In this document: piece by piece, positions 1 through 7,663 of the stretch | Numbering within the stretch: position 1 is the first letter of the stretch | Layout: every line of letters starts with the position of its first letter | Source of the DNA: Acidithiobacillus sp. | GTDB lineage: Bacteria; Pseudomonadota; Gammaproteobacteria; Acidithiobacillales; Acidithiobacillaceae | Length of the DNA: 14,771 nucleotides | Assembly (NCBI GenBank): GCA_028065135.1 | Contig: JAPTWR010000172.1 | Span: forward strand, 1 to 14,771 | Direction of reading: 5' to 3' | Made by a program: the position numbers and the translations under genes | Notes under the pieces: model-generated | Database searches by the model: none | What the model was told of the DNA's origin: nothing | Seen by the model: the letters and a program-made list of their open reading frames with translations, nothing else

Positions 1-86
1 TCCCACGCCGCGCTCCTTCCCGCCGTGCCTTCAATGCCTTATATTCAAGCCACATACATAACAACTACCGACCGCAAGAGAGACGC

Positions 87-334
87 ATGTTCGAGCAGGC
101 CTTCAAGAATATCGATGACATCCTCCACAAAACCGGCGAGACGGCGTTTCTATTTCTGCAGCACTTTTCCGCATGCTGAAGGCTGGTGGCCGGGGCGGAG
201 TGGTCATTAAAAACACCTTCCTGAGCAATACGGACAATGCCTCGGTCAGTTTGCGCAAGCTGCTACTGGAAGGTCTCTTGGCGGTCTGTTCTGGTGCTTG
301 CTGCGTGATGTGGGGCGATTCAGTATGTTATTAG
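87..334 (+). pseudogene. hsdM: hsdM remnant: type I restriction methylase scar
   Basis: The first frame (ATG at 87, stop at 177) reads MFEQAFKNIDDILHKTGE, which matches the typical start of type I HsdM methyltransferases. It then jumps to FLFLQHF. After a shift into the next frame at about 170 the sequence continues RMLKAGGRGGVVIKNTFLSN and SVSLRKLLLEG, which belongs to the late catalytic part of HsdM, downstream of the NPPF region. The whole methyltransferase core (SAM motif, NPPF) and the C-terminus are missing. After about 272 the HsdM likeness stops and the frame ends at 334. So an internal deletion, a frameshift and a 3' truncation have all occurred. No hsdS or hsdR is visible in the window. 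Family identity is from recall of HsdM sequences; the exact deletion points are inferred. Confidence 0.8.
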
Positions 335-388
335 GTAGCAGGGTCTGAGGCCCATGGGAAAAGAAAACTCCAATAGGCAAGATACCCC

Positions 389-3184
389 ATGAATGCTGTA
401 GAAATCGAAGCCGCCATATCAGACCTCGCCTGCCAGCCATTTGATGCCGTGGAGTTCCCGTTCGCGTTCCTGGCCGCTTTCGGCAATAAGGACACGGCCC
501 TCAAGCGCCTGCGCACGGGCAACAACAACGTCTCCGATGTGCCCGGCGGCGTGCTCCAGCGCAACAACATCCATATCGCCGTGTGCGCAGAAGGCAACGT
601 GGGCCAAACCCTCAAGGCATTACGCGCCAGCCCGGCCACCGCAAAAGCCAAAGCCAAGTTCATCCTCGCCACCGACGGGCTGACCCTGGAGGCCGAAGAG
701 CTGCTGAGTGGCGAAACCATCGCCTGCGCCTATTCGGATCTCCCCAACCACTTCGGCTTCTTACTGCCGCTGGCTGGAATCTCCACTATCAAGGAGATCA
801 AGGACAACCCCATTGATGTGCGTGCCACCAGCAAACTGAACAAACTGTACGTCGAGCTACTGAGCGAAAACCCGGACTGGGCCTCGAGCGAGCGCCGCCA
901 CGACATGAACCACTTCATGGCCAGGCTGGTGTTCTGTTTTTTTGCCGAAGACACCGATATCTTCAATGACGAGGGGCTTTTCACCCGCACGGTAGAACAA
1001 ATGAGCGAGCGCGACGGCACCAACACCCATGAGGTGCTGGAAACCATCTTCCGTGCCATGAACATCAAGGTTGCCGAGCGTGCCAATGCCCAGCCTCGCT
1101 TGCCGGTCTGGGCAGATCGGTTTCCCTATGTGAATGGCGGCCTATTTTCTGGCAGTACCGAGGTGCCTCACTTCACCCGTATTGCGCGCACCTACCTGCT
1201 GCATGCTGGCGGCCTGAACTGGAAACAAATCAACCCGGACATCTTCGGTAGCATGATTCAAGCTGTGGCCGATGATGAAGAGCGCGGCGCATTGGGGATG
1301 CACTACACCAGCGTGCCCAATATCCTGAAGGTGTTGAATCCGCTGTTTCTGGATGACCTGCGCGCCCAGTTGACCGAAGCTGGTGATAACGAGCGCAAGC
1401 TGCTGAACCTGCGCAAACGCATGGCGCGCATCCGCGTGTTCGACCCGGCCTGCGGCTCCGGCAACTTCCTGGTCATCGCCTACAAGCAGATGCGCAAGAT
1501 AGAGGCGGAAATCAACCGCCGCCTAGGCAAAACCCAACTGGGCAGCGAAATTCCGCTGACCAACTTCCGGGGCATCGAGTTACGTGATTTTCCGGCGGAG
1601 ATTGCACGCCTGGCGCTCATCATTGCAGAATTCCAGTGTGACGTGCTGTATCGTGGGCAAAAGGACGCGCTGGCGGAATTTCTTCCGCTGGATGCGCAGA
1701 ACTGGATTGTCTGCGGTAATGCGCTACGGCTGGATTGGTTGAGCGTCTGCCCACCGACGGGAACGGGGGTGAAGATGGTGGCGGATGATTTGTTTAGCAC
1801 GCCGCTTGACCAGACGGAAATGGACTTTGCAAACGAAGGAGGCGAAACGGTTATCTGCGGCAATCCGCCGTATTTAGGTTCCACTTGGCAAACAGAGGAG
1901 CAAAAAGACGATCTCAAAGCGATTTTTGACTATCGCGCCAAAAACTGGAAATCGCTGGACTATGTGGCGGGCTGGTTTATGAAAGCTGCAGATTACTGCA
2001 CGCGCGTTGAGGCCTCTGCCGCGTTCGTATCGACCAACTCGATTTGCCAAGGGCAGCAGGTGCCTATTCTGTGGCCGCTGATCTTTGCCACAGGCAATGA
2101 AATTAGCTTTGCTCACACTTCGTTCAAGTGGGCCAACCTCGCCAGCCACAATGCGGGCGTTACGGTGGTGATTGTGGGTATTTCCAACCTTGCGCCCAGA
2201 GCGCGGCGGTTGTTTACCCTCAACAACGATGATGAAGTTGTGGTCAAGGATGTGGCTCACATCAATGCCTATCTGGTGCCAGGCGCCGACGTCATGGTGG
2301 AAAAGGCTCCTCGCCCTTTAAGTAACCAGGCAGAAATGCTTCGTGGCAACATGCCTTACGATGGTGGCCACCTACTGCTGTCTCGCGATGAAGTTGCTGC
2401 ACTGGGACTCACACCAGAACAACAAACCCGCTTTATCCGCCGCATCTACGGTTCGGCGGAGTTCATTCGTGGATTGGAGCGTTCTTGTCTCTGGATTGAA
2501 AACCATGACCTCAATGAGGCGATGAGCATTGAAGCCATTCGCCAGCGCATTGAAGGCGTGCGCGCGATGCGACTGGCGAGCCGCGATAATGGCGCAAAGC
2601 AAATGGCTGCACGGGCACATCAAATGCGTGAAATGAATATTGGGCAAACGCAAACGATTGTTATGCCGGGCGTTTCATCTGAATCTCGTGAATCTCTGCC
2701 CGTTGGAGTAGTTGATTCAAAAACAACAGTCACAAATCTCGCCTTTGCCCTCTACGACGCACCTCTCTGGAACATGGCCCTTATCGCCTCACGCTTGCAC
2801 CTAGTCTGGATTGCAACGGTCTGCGGAAAGATGAAAACCGATTTCCGCTACTCCAACACCCTCGGCTGGAACACCTTCCCCGTGCCGCTGCTCACCGAGC
2901 AGAACAAGGCCGATCTGACCGCCTGCGCCGAAGCCATTCTGCTCGCCCGCGAAGTCCATTTCCCCGCCACGATTGCCGACCTCTACGACCCGGATAACAT
3001 GCCGGAGAATCTGCGCCATGCCCACGAGCGCAACGACGAAGTGCTGGAGCGCATCTACATCGGCCGCCGCTTCAAAAACGACACCGAGCGGCTGGAAAAA
3101 CTGTTTGAGCTGTATACGAAAATGACGGCGGCAGCGGCCAAAGCCAAGCCTGCTGCCAAAGCAACCAGGGGGAAAGCTAGTTGA
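389..3184 (+). CDS. MmeI/type IIG-like class I SAM-dependent adenine DNA methyltransferase
   Basis: A 931-residue protein predicted to methylate adenine N6 in DNA. The SAM-binding motif FDPACGSGNF lies at residues 351-360 and the catalytic NPPY at 492-495, the order of gamma-class N6-adenine methylases. HYTS at 305-308 and the segment around FCFFAEDTDIF (183-192) fit the MmeI-type helical region; the part after about residue 600 should hold target recognition, and the Lys/Ala-rich end is probably disordered. MmeI itself carries an N-terminal D...ExK endonuclease, but I see no clear D-x(n)-ExK in the first 170 residues, so cutting is probably done by a partner. The ATG at 389 fits the family N-terminus, although the ribosome site is weak. 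The stop overlaps the next start (TTGA), implying translational coupling. It heads a cluster with AlbA_2, helicase and GIY-YIG genes. Confidence 0.9.
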   Translation: MNAVEIEAAISDLACQPFDAVEFPFAFLAAFGNKDTALKRLRTGNNNVSDVPGGVLQRNNIHIAVCAEGNVGQTLKALRASPATAKAKAKFILATDGLTLEAEELLSGETIACAYSDLPNHFGFLLPLAGISTIKEIKDNPIDVRATSKLNKLYVELLSENPDWASSERRHDMNHFMARLVFCFFAEDTDIFNDEGLFTRTVEQMSERDGTNTHEVLETIFRAMNIKVAERANAQPRLPVWADRFPYVNGGLFSGSTEVPHFTRIARTYLLHAGGLNWKQINPDIFGSMIQAVADDEERGALGMHYTSVPNILKVLNPLFLDDLRAQLTEAGDNERKLLNLRKRMARIRVFDPACGSGNFLVIAYKQMRKIEAEINRRLGKTQLGSEIPLTNFRGIELRDFPAEIARLALIIAEFQCDVLYRGQKDALAEFLPLDAQNWIVCGNALRLDWLSVCPPTGTGVKMVADDLFSTPLDQTEMDFANEGGETVICGNPPYLGSTWQTEEQKDDLKAIFDYRAKNWKSLDYVAGWFMKAADYCTRVEASAAFVSTNSICQGQQVPILWPLIFATGNEISFAHTSFKWANLASHNAGVTVVIVGISNLAPRARRLFTLNNDDEVVVKDVAHINAYLVPGADVMVEKAPRPLSNQAEMLRGNMPYDGGHLLLSRDEVAALGLTPEQQTRFIRRIYGSAEFIRGLERSCLWIENHDLNEAMSIEAIRQRIEGVRAMRLASRDNGAKQMAARAHQMREMNIGQTQTIVMPGVSSESRESLPVGVVDSKTTVTNLAFALYDAPLWNMALIASRLHLVWIATVCGKMKTDFRYSNTLGWNTFPVPLLTEQNKADLTACAEAILLAREVHFPATIADLYDPDNMPENLRHAHERNDEVLERIYIGRRFKNDTERLEKLFELYTKMTAAAAKAKPAAKATRGKAS

Positions 3185-3840
3185 GCGAGCAACGCACGCT
3201 AGCCCTGATCGACGACCTGCTTCAGCGTCCGGCAGAGACCTCGTGGGTGGAGTTCAAGAAGAACAATGCTGATGCGCAGATGATCGGCAAGTTGATCTCG
3301 GCACTGTCCAATGCGGCGCGGCTCGCTGATCAGCCGTTTGCCTATGTGCTGTGGGGCGTGCGTGATGGCGATCACGCGGCCATCAGCACCACATTCGAGC
3401 CTTCCAGCCAGTTGCAGCAAGGCCAGCCGCTGGATATGTGGTTGGCGCAGCGCCTGCAACCGGCCATTGCTTTCAACTTCAAGCTTGTCGATTATCACGG
3501 CATACGGCTGGTCATGCTGGAGATTCCTGCAGCCGCCAGCAGTCCGGTAGAATTTGAGCGGCAGGCTTTTATCCGCATCGGCAGTGCCACACCCCGGCTT
3601 TCGGATCACCCCGAACGCTTGAAGGCCCTGTGGGCGAAATTGCAGCCCTATGCCTGGGAAACGGGCATCGCGGCGCAATTCCTGAGCGGCGATGAGGTGC
3701 TGGCGAGGCTGGATTACGCCGCCTACTTTGACCTGACTGGTCAGCCGTTGCCGGACAACCGCAAGGGCATTTTCGACAAGCTTACAGCCGACATCTGGTG
3801 CAGGGTGATGTGGGCGGGCTATGTCCCGTTCTGGGCATAG
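3181..3840 (+). CDS. AlbA_2 (Schlafen-type) ATP-binding protein, C-terminally truncated
   Basis: A 219-residue product starting at TTG, overlapping the methylase stop by 4 nt. Residues 22-63 (WVEFKKN ... YVLWGVRDG) and 126-151 (RQAFIRIGSATPRLSDHPER) form an AlbA_2 domain, the putative DNA/nucleotide-binding domain once called divergent AAA_4 and shared with Schlafen proteins. Relatives are usually roughly 450-600 residues, with an ATPase-like and winged-helix C-terminal half. Here the likeness appears to run to LTAD (about residue 204, nt 3792) and is followed by an unrelated 15-residue tail and a stop. The C-terminal half is absent and is not found downstream, so a deletion is likely. The product may be a stable AlbA_2-only protein or non-functional. 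The domain call is firm; the truncation is inferred from family length. Confidence 0.8.
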   Translation: MSEQRTLALIDDLLQRPAETSWVEFKKNNADAQMIGKLISALSNAARLADQPFAYVLWGVRDGDHAAISTTFEPSSQLQQGQPLDMWLAQRLQPAIAFNFKLVDYHGIRLVMLEIPAAASSPVEFERQAFIRIGSATPRLSDHPERLKALWAKLQPYAWETGIAAQFLSGDEVLARLDYAAYFDLTGQPLPDNRKGIFDKLTADIWCRVMWAGYVPFWA

Positions 3841-3854
3841 GAGGAGAAGGGGCT

Positions 3855-3988
3855 TGGAAAGTTTTGATCAGGTTTTGATTCCGCCCGCCGGAAACGCGGC
3901 TGTAACCGGGTGCGAAGCATAAAAACAGCTATATGACAATAAGTTATGAGAAAACGGTGGCCCTGGAAAGTTTTGATCCAGTTTTGAT
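3855..3988 (+). repeat. 25-bp direct repeat pair built of GTTTTGAT units
   Basis: Two copies, 3855-3879 and 3964-3988, match at 23 of 25 positions (TGGAAAGTTTTGATC then AGG or CAG then TTTTGAT). Each copy holds two GTTTTGAT units 11 bp apart, about one helical turn, giving units at 3861, 3872, 3970 and 3981. They lie between the truncated AlbA_2 gene and the helicase. Spacing and phasing suit an operator or a small repeat element; which one is not decided by the sequence. The 84 bp between the copies hold no gene. Confidence 0.75.
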
Positions 3989-4027
3989 CGCCAGATCCAC
4001 ACACTTTGCACCACGACGACGGAAACC

Positions 4028-6139
4028 ATGAACGCAACGACCAATCCCACCAATACCTACACCGTGCCGTCGGTATCCATCACCACGGCGCGTACGGGTG
4101 CCTCCAGCAAGGCCAACGTGCTGGGCATGCGCGCCATGCAGGAGCGCGCTTACGCCAAGCGCGGCGAGCAATACCTGCTGATCAAATCGCCCCCGGCATC
4201 GGGCAAATCCCGCGCACTGATGTTCATTGCTCTGGACAAGCTCAACAACCAGGGCTTGCGGCAGGCCATCATCGTGGTGCCCGAGCGCTCCATCGGCGGC
4301 AGCTTTGCCGATGAACCCCTGAGTCAGCACGGCTTCTATTGGGATTGGCAGGTGGCACCACAGTGGAACCTGTGCAACGCTCCCGGTGTGGACGAGCCAC
4401 GCGCGGCCAAGTCCAAGGTGGACGCGGTGCGGAAGTTTCTGGCAAGTACCGACCAGACGCTGGTCTGCACCCACGCCACCTTCCGCTTTGCGGTGGAAGA
4501 ACTGGGCATCGAGGCATTCGACAACCGTCTGATCGCCGTCGACGAGTTTCATCACGTCTCCAGCAATCCGGACAACAAGCTGGGGGGCCAGCTCGGTGCC
4601 TTCATCGCCCGTGATAAGGTGCATCTGGTGGCTATGACCGGCTCCTACTTTCGTGGCGACAGCGAGGCGGTGCTGGCCCCGGCGGATGAAGCCCGGTTTG
4701 AGACGATCACCTACACCTACTACGAGCAGCTCAATGGCTACAGCTGGCTCAAGTCGCTGGACATCGGCTACTTCTTCTATACGGGCCGGTACGTCGACGC
4801 CGTTGCGAAGGTGCTGGACCCGGCGCTAAAAACCATCGTTCACATCCCCAACGTCAACTCGCGCGAGAGCCTGCAAGACAAAGAACGCGAAGTGAATGAG
4901 ATCATGCAGGCGCTGGGCGAATGGAAGGGTATTGATCCGGCCACTGGGTTCCACCAGATACAAACCACGAACGGCCGCACGCTGAAGGTGGCGGACCTTG
5001 TGGACGACAGCGACCCGGCCAGGCGTTCCCGCGTGCTGGCGGCACTGAAAGACCCGGCGCAGAAGGACAATCGCGACCATGTGGACGTCATCATCGCGCT
5101 GGGCATGGCGAAAGAAGGGTTCGACTGGATCTGGTGTGAACATGCACTGACCATCGGCTACCGCAACAGCCTGACCGAAATCGTGCAGATCATCGGCCGC
5201 GCCACCCGCGATGCCGAGGGCAAGGAACGGGCGCGCTTCACCAATCTGATTGCCGAACCCGCCGCCGAACAAGCCGCTGTGACCGAGGCGGTGAACGATC
5301 TGCTCAAGGCCATTTCCGCCAGTCTGCTGATGGAACAGGTTCTTGCACCACGCTACGAGTTCACCCCGAAGGACATGGGGCCGAAGGAGGGCTTTGACTA
5401 TGGGCCCGACGGCTACCAGCCAGGCCGCACCAACGTGGGGGTGAATGAAGGCACCGGTCAGTACCACGTCGAGATCAACGGACTGGCCACGCCGGAAACC
5501 CCTGAAGCCACCCGCATCTGTAAAGAAGACTTGAACGAAGTCGTCACCAGTTTCCTGCAGGACAAGACGGTGCTGGAGCGCGGCCTGTTCGACCAGGAAA
5601 ACACCTTGCCTGAAGAACTCACCCTGTTGCATATGGGCAAAATCGTGCGCGAGCGTTACCCGGAATTGAACGAGGCCGATCAGGAGGCTATTCGTCAACA
5701 TGCCATCGCTGCCATGAACATCACCCAACAGGCCAAGTTGGCGTTGGCCCAGGCCGATGCTGAAGGTGCAACTCAAGGCAATACGGCCTTGCTGGATGGA
5801 GTGCGCAAGTTCGTCAACGTGCGCGACCTGGACATTGACCTGATCGACCGCATCAACCCCTTCGATGCCGCCTACGCGGTGCTGGCAAAAGCGATGGATG
5901 AGAAATCGCTGCGCCAGGTTCAGGCCAGCATTGCCGCCAAGAAGCTCAGCATTCCCGAAGATGAAGCTCGCGAGCTGGCAAAACGCGCCCTGCTGTTCAA
6001 GAATGAACGCGGCCGCCTGCCGAACATCCACTCCGCCGATGCATGGGAAAAGCGCATGGCCGAAGGCGTGGCTGCGCTGGCGCGTTACCGTGCGCAGGCC
6101 AAGGCGGCTCAGGCGCGAGGAGAATCCGGCAATGGCTGA
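4028..6139 (+). CDS. DEAD/DEAH-type superfamily 2 helicase of the defence cluster
   Basis: A 703-residue SF2 helicase or translocase. Walker A is PPASGKS (55-61), motif II is DEFHH (172-176), motif III-like MTGSYFRGD is at 203-211, and the C-terminal RecA lobe has GMAKEGFDW (359-367) and motif VI QIIGRATRD (387-395). The DEFH form and the domain order recall helicases found with restriction and other defence genes. The rest (about 420-703) is probably helical and may contact DNA or the partner proteins. It lies 187 bp after the truncated AlbA_2 gene behind a repeat-bearing spacer, so it may have its own promoter. It overlaps the GIY-YIG gene by 8 nt, so those two are probably co-translated. 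A long antisense frame at 4826-6247 is a shadow. Confidence 0.88.
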   Translation: MNATTNPTNTYTVPSVSITTARTGASSKANVLGMRAMQERAYAKRGEQYLLIKSPPASGKSRALMFIALDKLNNQGLRQAIIVVPERSIGGSFADEPLSQHGFYWDWQVAPQWNLCNAPGVDEPRAAKSKVDAVRKFLASTDQTLVCTHATFRFAVEELGIEAFDNRLIAVDEFHHVSSNPDNKLGGQLGAFIARDKVHLVAMTGSYFRGDSEAVLAPADEARFETITYTYYEQLNGYSWLKSLDIGYFFYTGRYVDAVAKVLDPALKTIVHIPNVNSRESLQDKEREVNEIMQALGEWKGIDPATGFHQIQTTNGRTLKVADLVDDSDPARRSRVLAALKDPAQKDNRDHVDVIIALGMAKEGFDWIWCEHALTIGYRNSLTEIVQIIGRATRDAEGKERARFTNLIAEPAAEQAAVTEAVNDLLKAISASLLMEQVLAPRYEFTPKDMGPKEGFDYGPDGYQPGRTNVGVNEGTGQYHVEINGLATPETPEATRICKEDLNEVVTSFLQDKTVLERGLFDQENTLPEELTLLHMGKIVRERYPELNEADQEAIRQHAIAAMNITQQAKLALAQADAEGATQGNTALLDGVRKFVNVRDLDIDLIDRINPFDAAYAVLAKAMDEKSLRQVQASIAAKKLSIPEDEARELAKRALLFKNERGRLPNIHSADAWEKRMAEGVAALARYRAQAKAAQARGESGNG

Positions 6140-7325
6140 CATGAACGATGATGAGCTGCTGGATGCACTGGGGGTAGAAGTCGCCCCAATGAAGGCCTCC
6201 AGTAGAACCCCGCGCGAGGAACGTATCATCGCGGGCTTTGAGGACATCCTGCGCTTCCATCAAGCGCATGGCCGCGCCCCGCTGCATGGCGAGGGTCGTG
6301 ACATCTTTGAGCGCCTGTATGCCGTGCGTTTGGACCAGATACGCCAGTTGCCGGAAGCGCAAACACTCCTGGCCGGGCTGGATACACCGGGGCTATTGTC
6401 TGGCGCGGCAGCAGCATCAACCGATGTGGATGCGATGGACGAAGACACCTTGCTGGCGGAGCTGGGCATCGGTGATGGCCTCACGGATCAGAATGACGTC
6501 ACCGTGCTGCGCCATGTGCGTTCTCATGTTGAAAAGCGTGCGGCGGAGGAAGTGGCCGAACGCACGTCGTGCCAGGATTTTGATCAGTTCCAACCGCTAT
6601 TCGAGCAGGCAGAACGGGATTTGAAGTCAGGTTATCGCATGGCGCAGCGCTTTGGACGAAATGCCAGCATTACCAGCGGGGACTACTTCATTCTCGGCGG
6701 GCAGCTTGCCTACGTGGCAGAAATTGGCGAAACCATCAAGGCGCCGAACGGCGAAAGCGACGCACGTCTGCGCGTCATCTATGCCAACGGCACAGAAAGC
6801 AATTTACTGCGCCGCTCGCTACAAAGGGCACTCTACAAGGATGACACCGGCCGTCGCCTGAGCGAACCAGGCATAGGGCCGCTGTTTGGCGATGCGCCTG
6901 AGCCAGACGACATCGAAACCGGAACCATCTATGTGCTGCGCAGCCTGTCCAGCCACCCATTCGTCGTCGAGCACCGCGAGTTGATTCACAAGATCGGCGT
7001 GACTGGCGGCAAGGTGGAGACCCGTATCGCAGGCGCAGAAAAGGATGCCACATATCTGCTAGCCGACGTAGAGGTGGTTGCCACCTACAAGCTCCACAAC
7101 CTGAATCGCACAAGGCTGGAAAACATCTTCCATCGCTTATTCGGCGCAGCACAGATTGATTTGACCATCGAAGATCGCTTCGGGCATCCGGTCAAACCAA
7201 GGGAGTGGTTTTTGGTACCACTCCACGTGATTGACGAAGCGGTTCAGCGCATTCGGGATGGATCCATTACTGATGTGGTCTACGACCTGAAGAGTGCACG
7301 GCTGGTACGCCAGACTCAACAGTGA
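6132..7325 (+). CDS. GIY-YIG (T5orf172/MUG113-type) nuclease, partner of the helicase
   Basis: A 397-residue protein. I chose the ATG at 6132 because a GAGGAGAA ribosome site precedes it and it overlaps the helicase end by 8 nt; the open frame extends further upstream only inside helicase codons. The C-terminal third is a GIY-YIG domain of the T5orf172/MUG113 kind: TIYVLRS (265-271) for GIY, HKIGVTGGKVETRI (286-299) for YIG and its conserved Arg, and a candidate metal-binding Glu in LENIFHRLF (E330). The family cuts DNA as one metal-dependent site per domain. The N-terminal 260 residues are of unknown fold and carry the acidic motif DDELLDALGVE twice in varied form (4-17, 102-115), perhaps for docking. 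It probably supplies the nuclease activity of this methylase-helicase cluster. Confidence 0.85.
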   Translation: MADMNDDELLDALGVEVAPMKASSRTPREERIIAGFEDILRFHQAHGRAPLHGEGRDIFERLYAVRLDQIRQLPEAQTLLAGLDTPGLLSGAAAASTDVDAMDEDTLLAELGIGDGLTDQNDVTVLRHVRSHVEKRAAEEVAERTSCQDFDQFQPLFEQAERDLKSGYRMAQRFGRNASITSGDYFILGGQLAYVAEIGETIKAPNGESDARLRVIYANGTESNLLRRSLQRALYKDDTGRRLSEPGIGPLFGDAPEPDDIETGTIYVLRSLSSHPFVVEHRELIHKIGVTGGKVETRIAGAEKDATYLLADVEVVATYKLHNLNRTRLENIFHRLFGAAQIDLTIEDRFGHPVKPREWFLVPLHVIDEAVQRIRDGSITDVVYDLKSARLVRQTQQ

Positions 7326-7470
7326 CTCGGCGATCTGTAGGCTGATCGGCAGCAATAGACTGATTGCAGACATTCAGCAGCGAAAAGCAAAAGATATCAT
7401 CCGACCAGTAACAGTCGTTCATGATTGAAGATGACAACGGGCGTATTATACCATGATTGTGGACGTTATG

Positions 7471-7487
7471 TTGCACCGTTAGTGCAA
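7471..7487. repeat. Inverted repeat TTGCAC-N5-GTGCAA, possible operator
   Basis: Perfect 6-bp arms with a 5-nt centre (CGTTA), 10 bp upstream of a promoter-like pair of hexamers. No run of T follows, so it is not a terminator. A dimeric repressor site is plausible; the regulator is unknown. Confidence 0.4.
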
Positions 7488-7493
7488 TCGAAT

Positions 7494-7520
7494 TTGCGTT
7501 ATGTATAAGGAATATATAAT
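7494..7520 (+). promoter_or_regulatory. Candidate sigma70 promoter for the HEPN-like gene
   Basis: TTGCGT at 7494-7499 and a perfect TATAAT at 7515-7520 with 15 bp between them, slightly short of the usual 17. Transcription would begin near 7527, giving a leader of about 137 nt before the GTG at 7664. The AT-rich setting raises the chance of an accidental match. Confidence 0.35.
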
Positions 7521-7663
7521 GAGCCTCTGTTTAACAGGGGGCTTAAGCAGAGGTTGAGAGGTTGCTACGTACAAATGCATAAACTTACGATCAAGATGGG
7601 CGGACGAGAAGCCACCCACCCCCTACCACAACGTTGGCCTCAATAGAACGAAGGACTTGACCA

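Larger units (their letters stand above)
7326..7663. other. Intergenic 338 bp, AT-richer, change of base composition
   Basis: No open frame I trust. The stretch marks the switch from the GC-rich operon to AT-rich cassette-like DNA. It holds a perfect TTGCAC/GTGCAA inverted repeat, a promoter-like TATAAT and a short hairpin (CCTCTG ... CAGAGG, about 7525-7553). No clear terminator follows the nuclease gene. About 130 nt between the promoter and the next gene could be a long leader or small RNA; I cannot assign a family. Confidence 0.4.

Noticed and set aside
5865..6131. Upstream extension of the nuclease gene
   Set aside because: This part is the helicase gene in another frame; the ATG at 6132 has a good ribosome site and begins the protein-like sequence.
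4826..6247. 473-codon minus-strand open frame
   Set aside because: Antisense to the helicase and the start of the nuclease gene, whose motifs are clear; the frame is a shadow of GC-rich codons.
7521..7650. 6S-like or other structured RNA
   Set aside because: It shares only a short word (CGAGAAGCC) with 6S RNA as I recall it and shows no closing stem.
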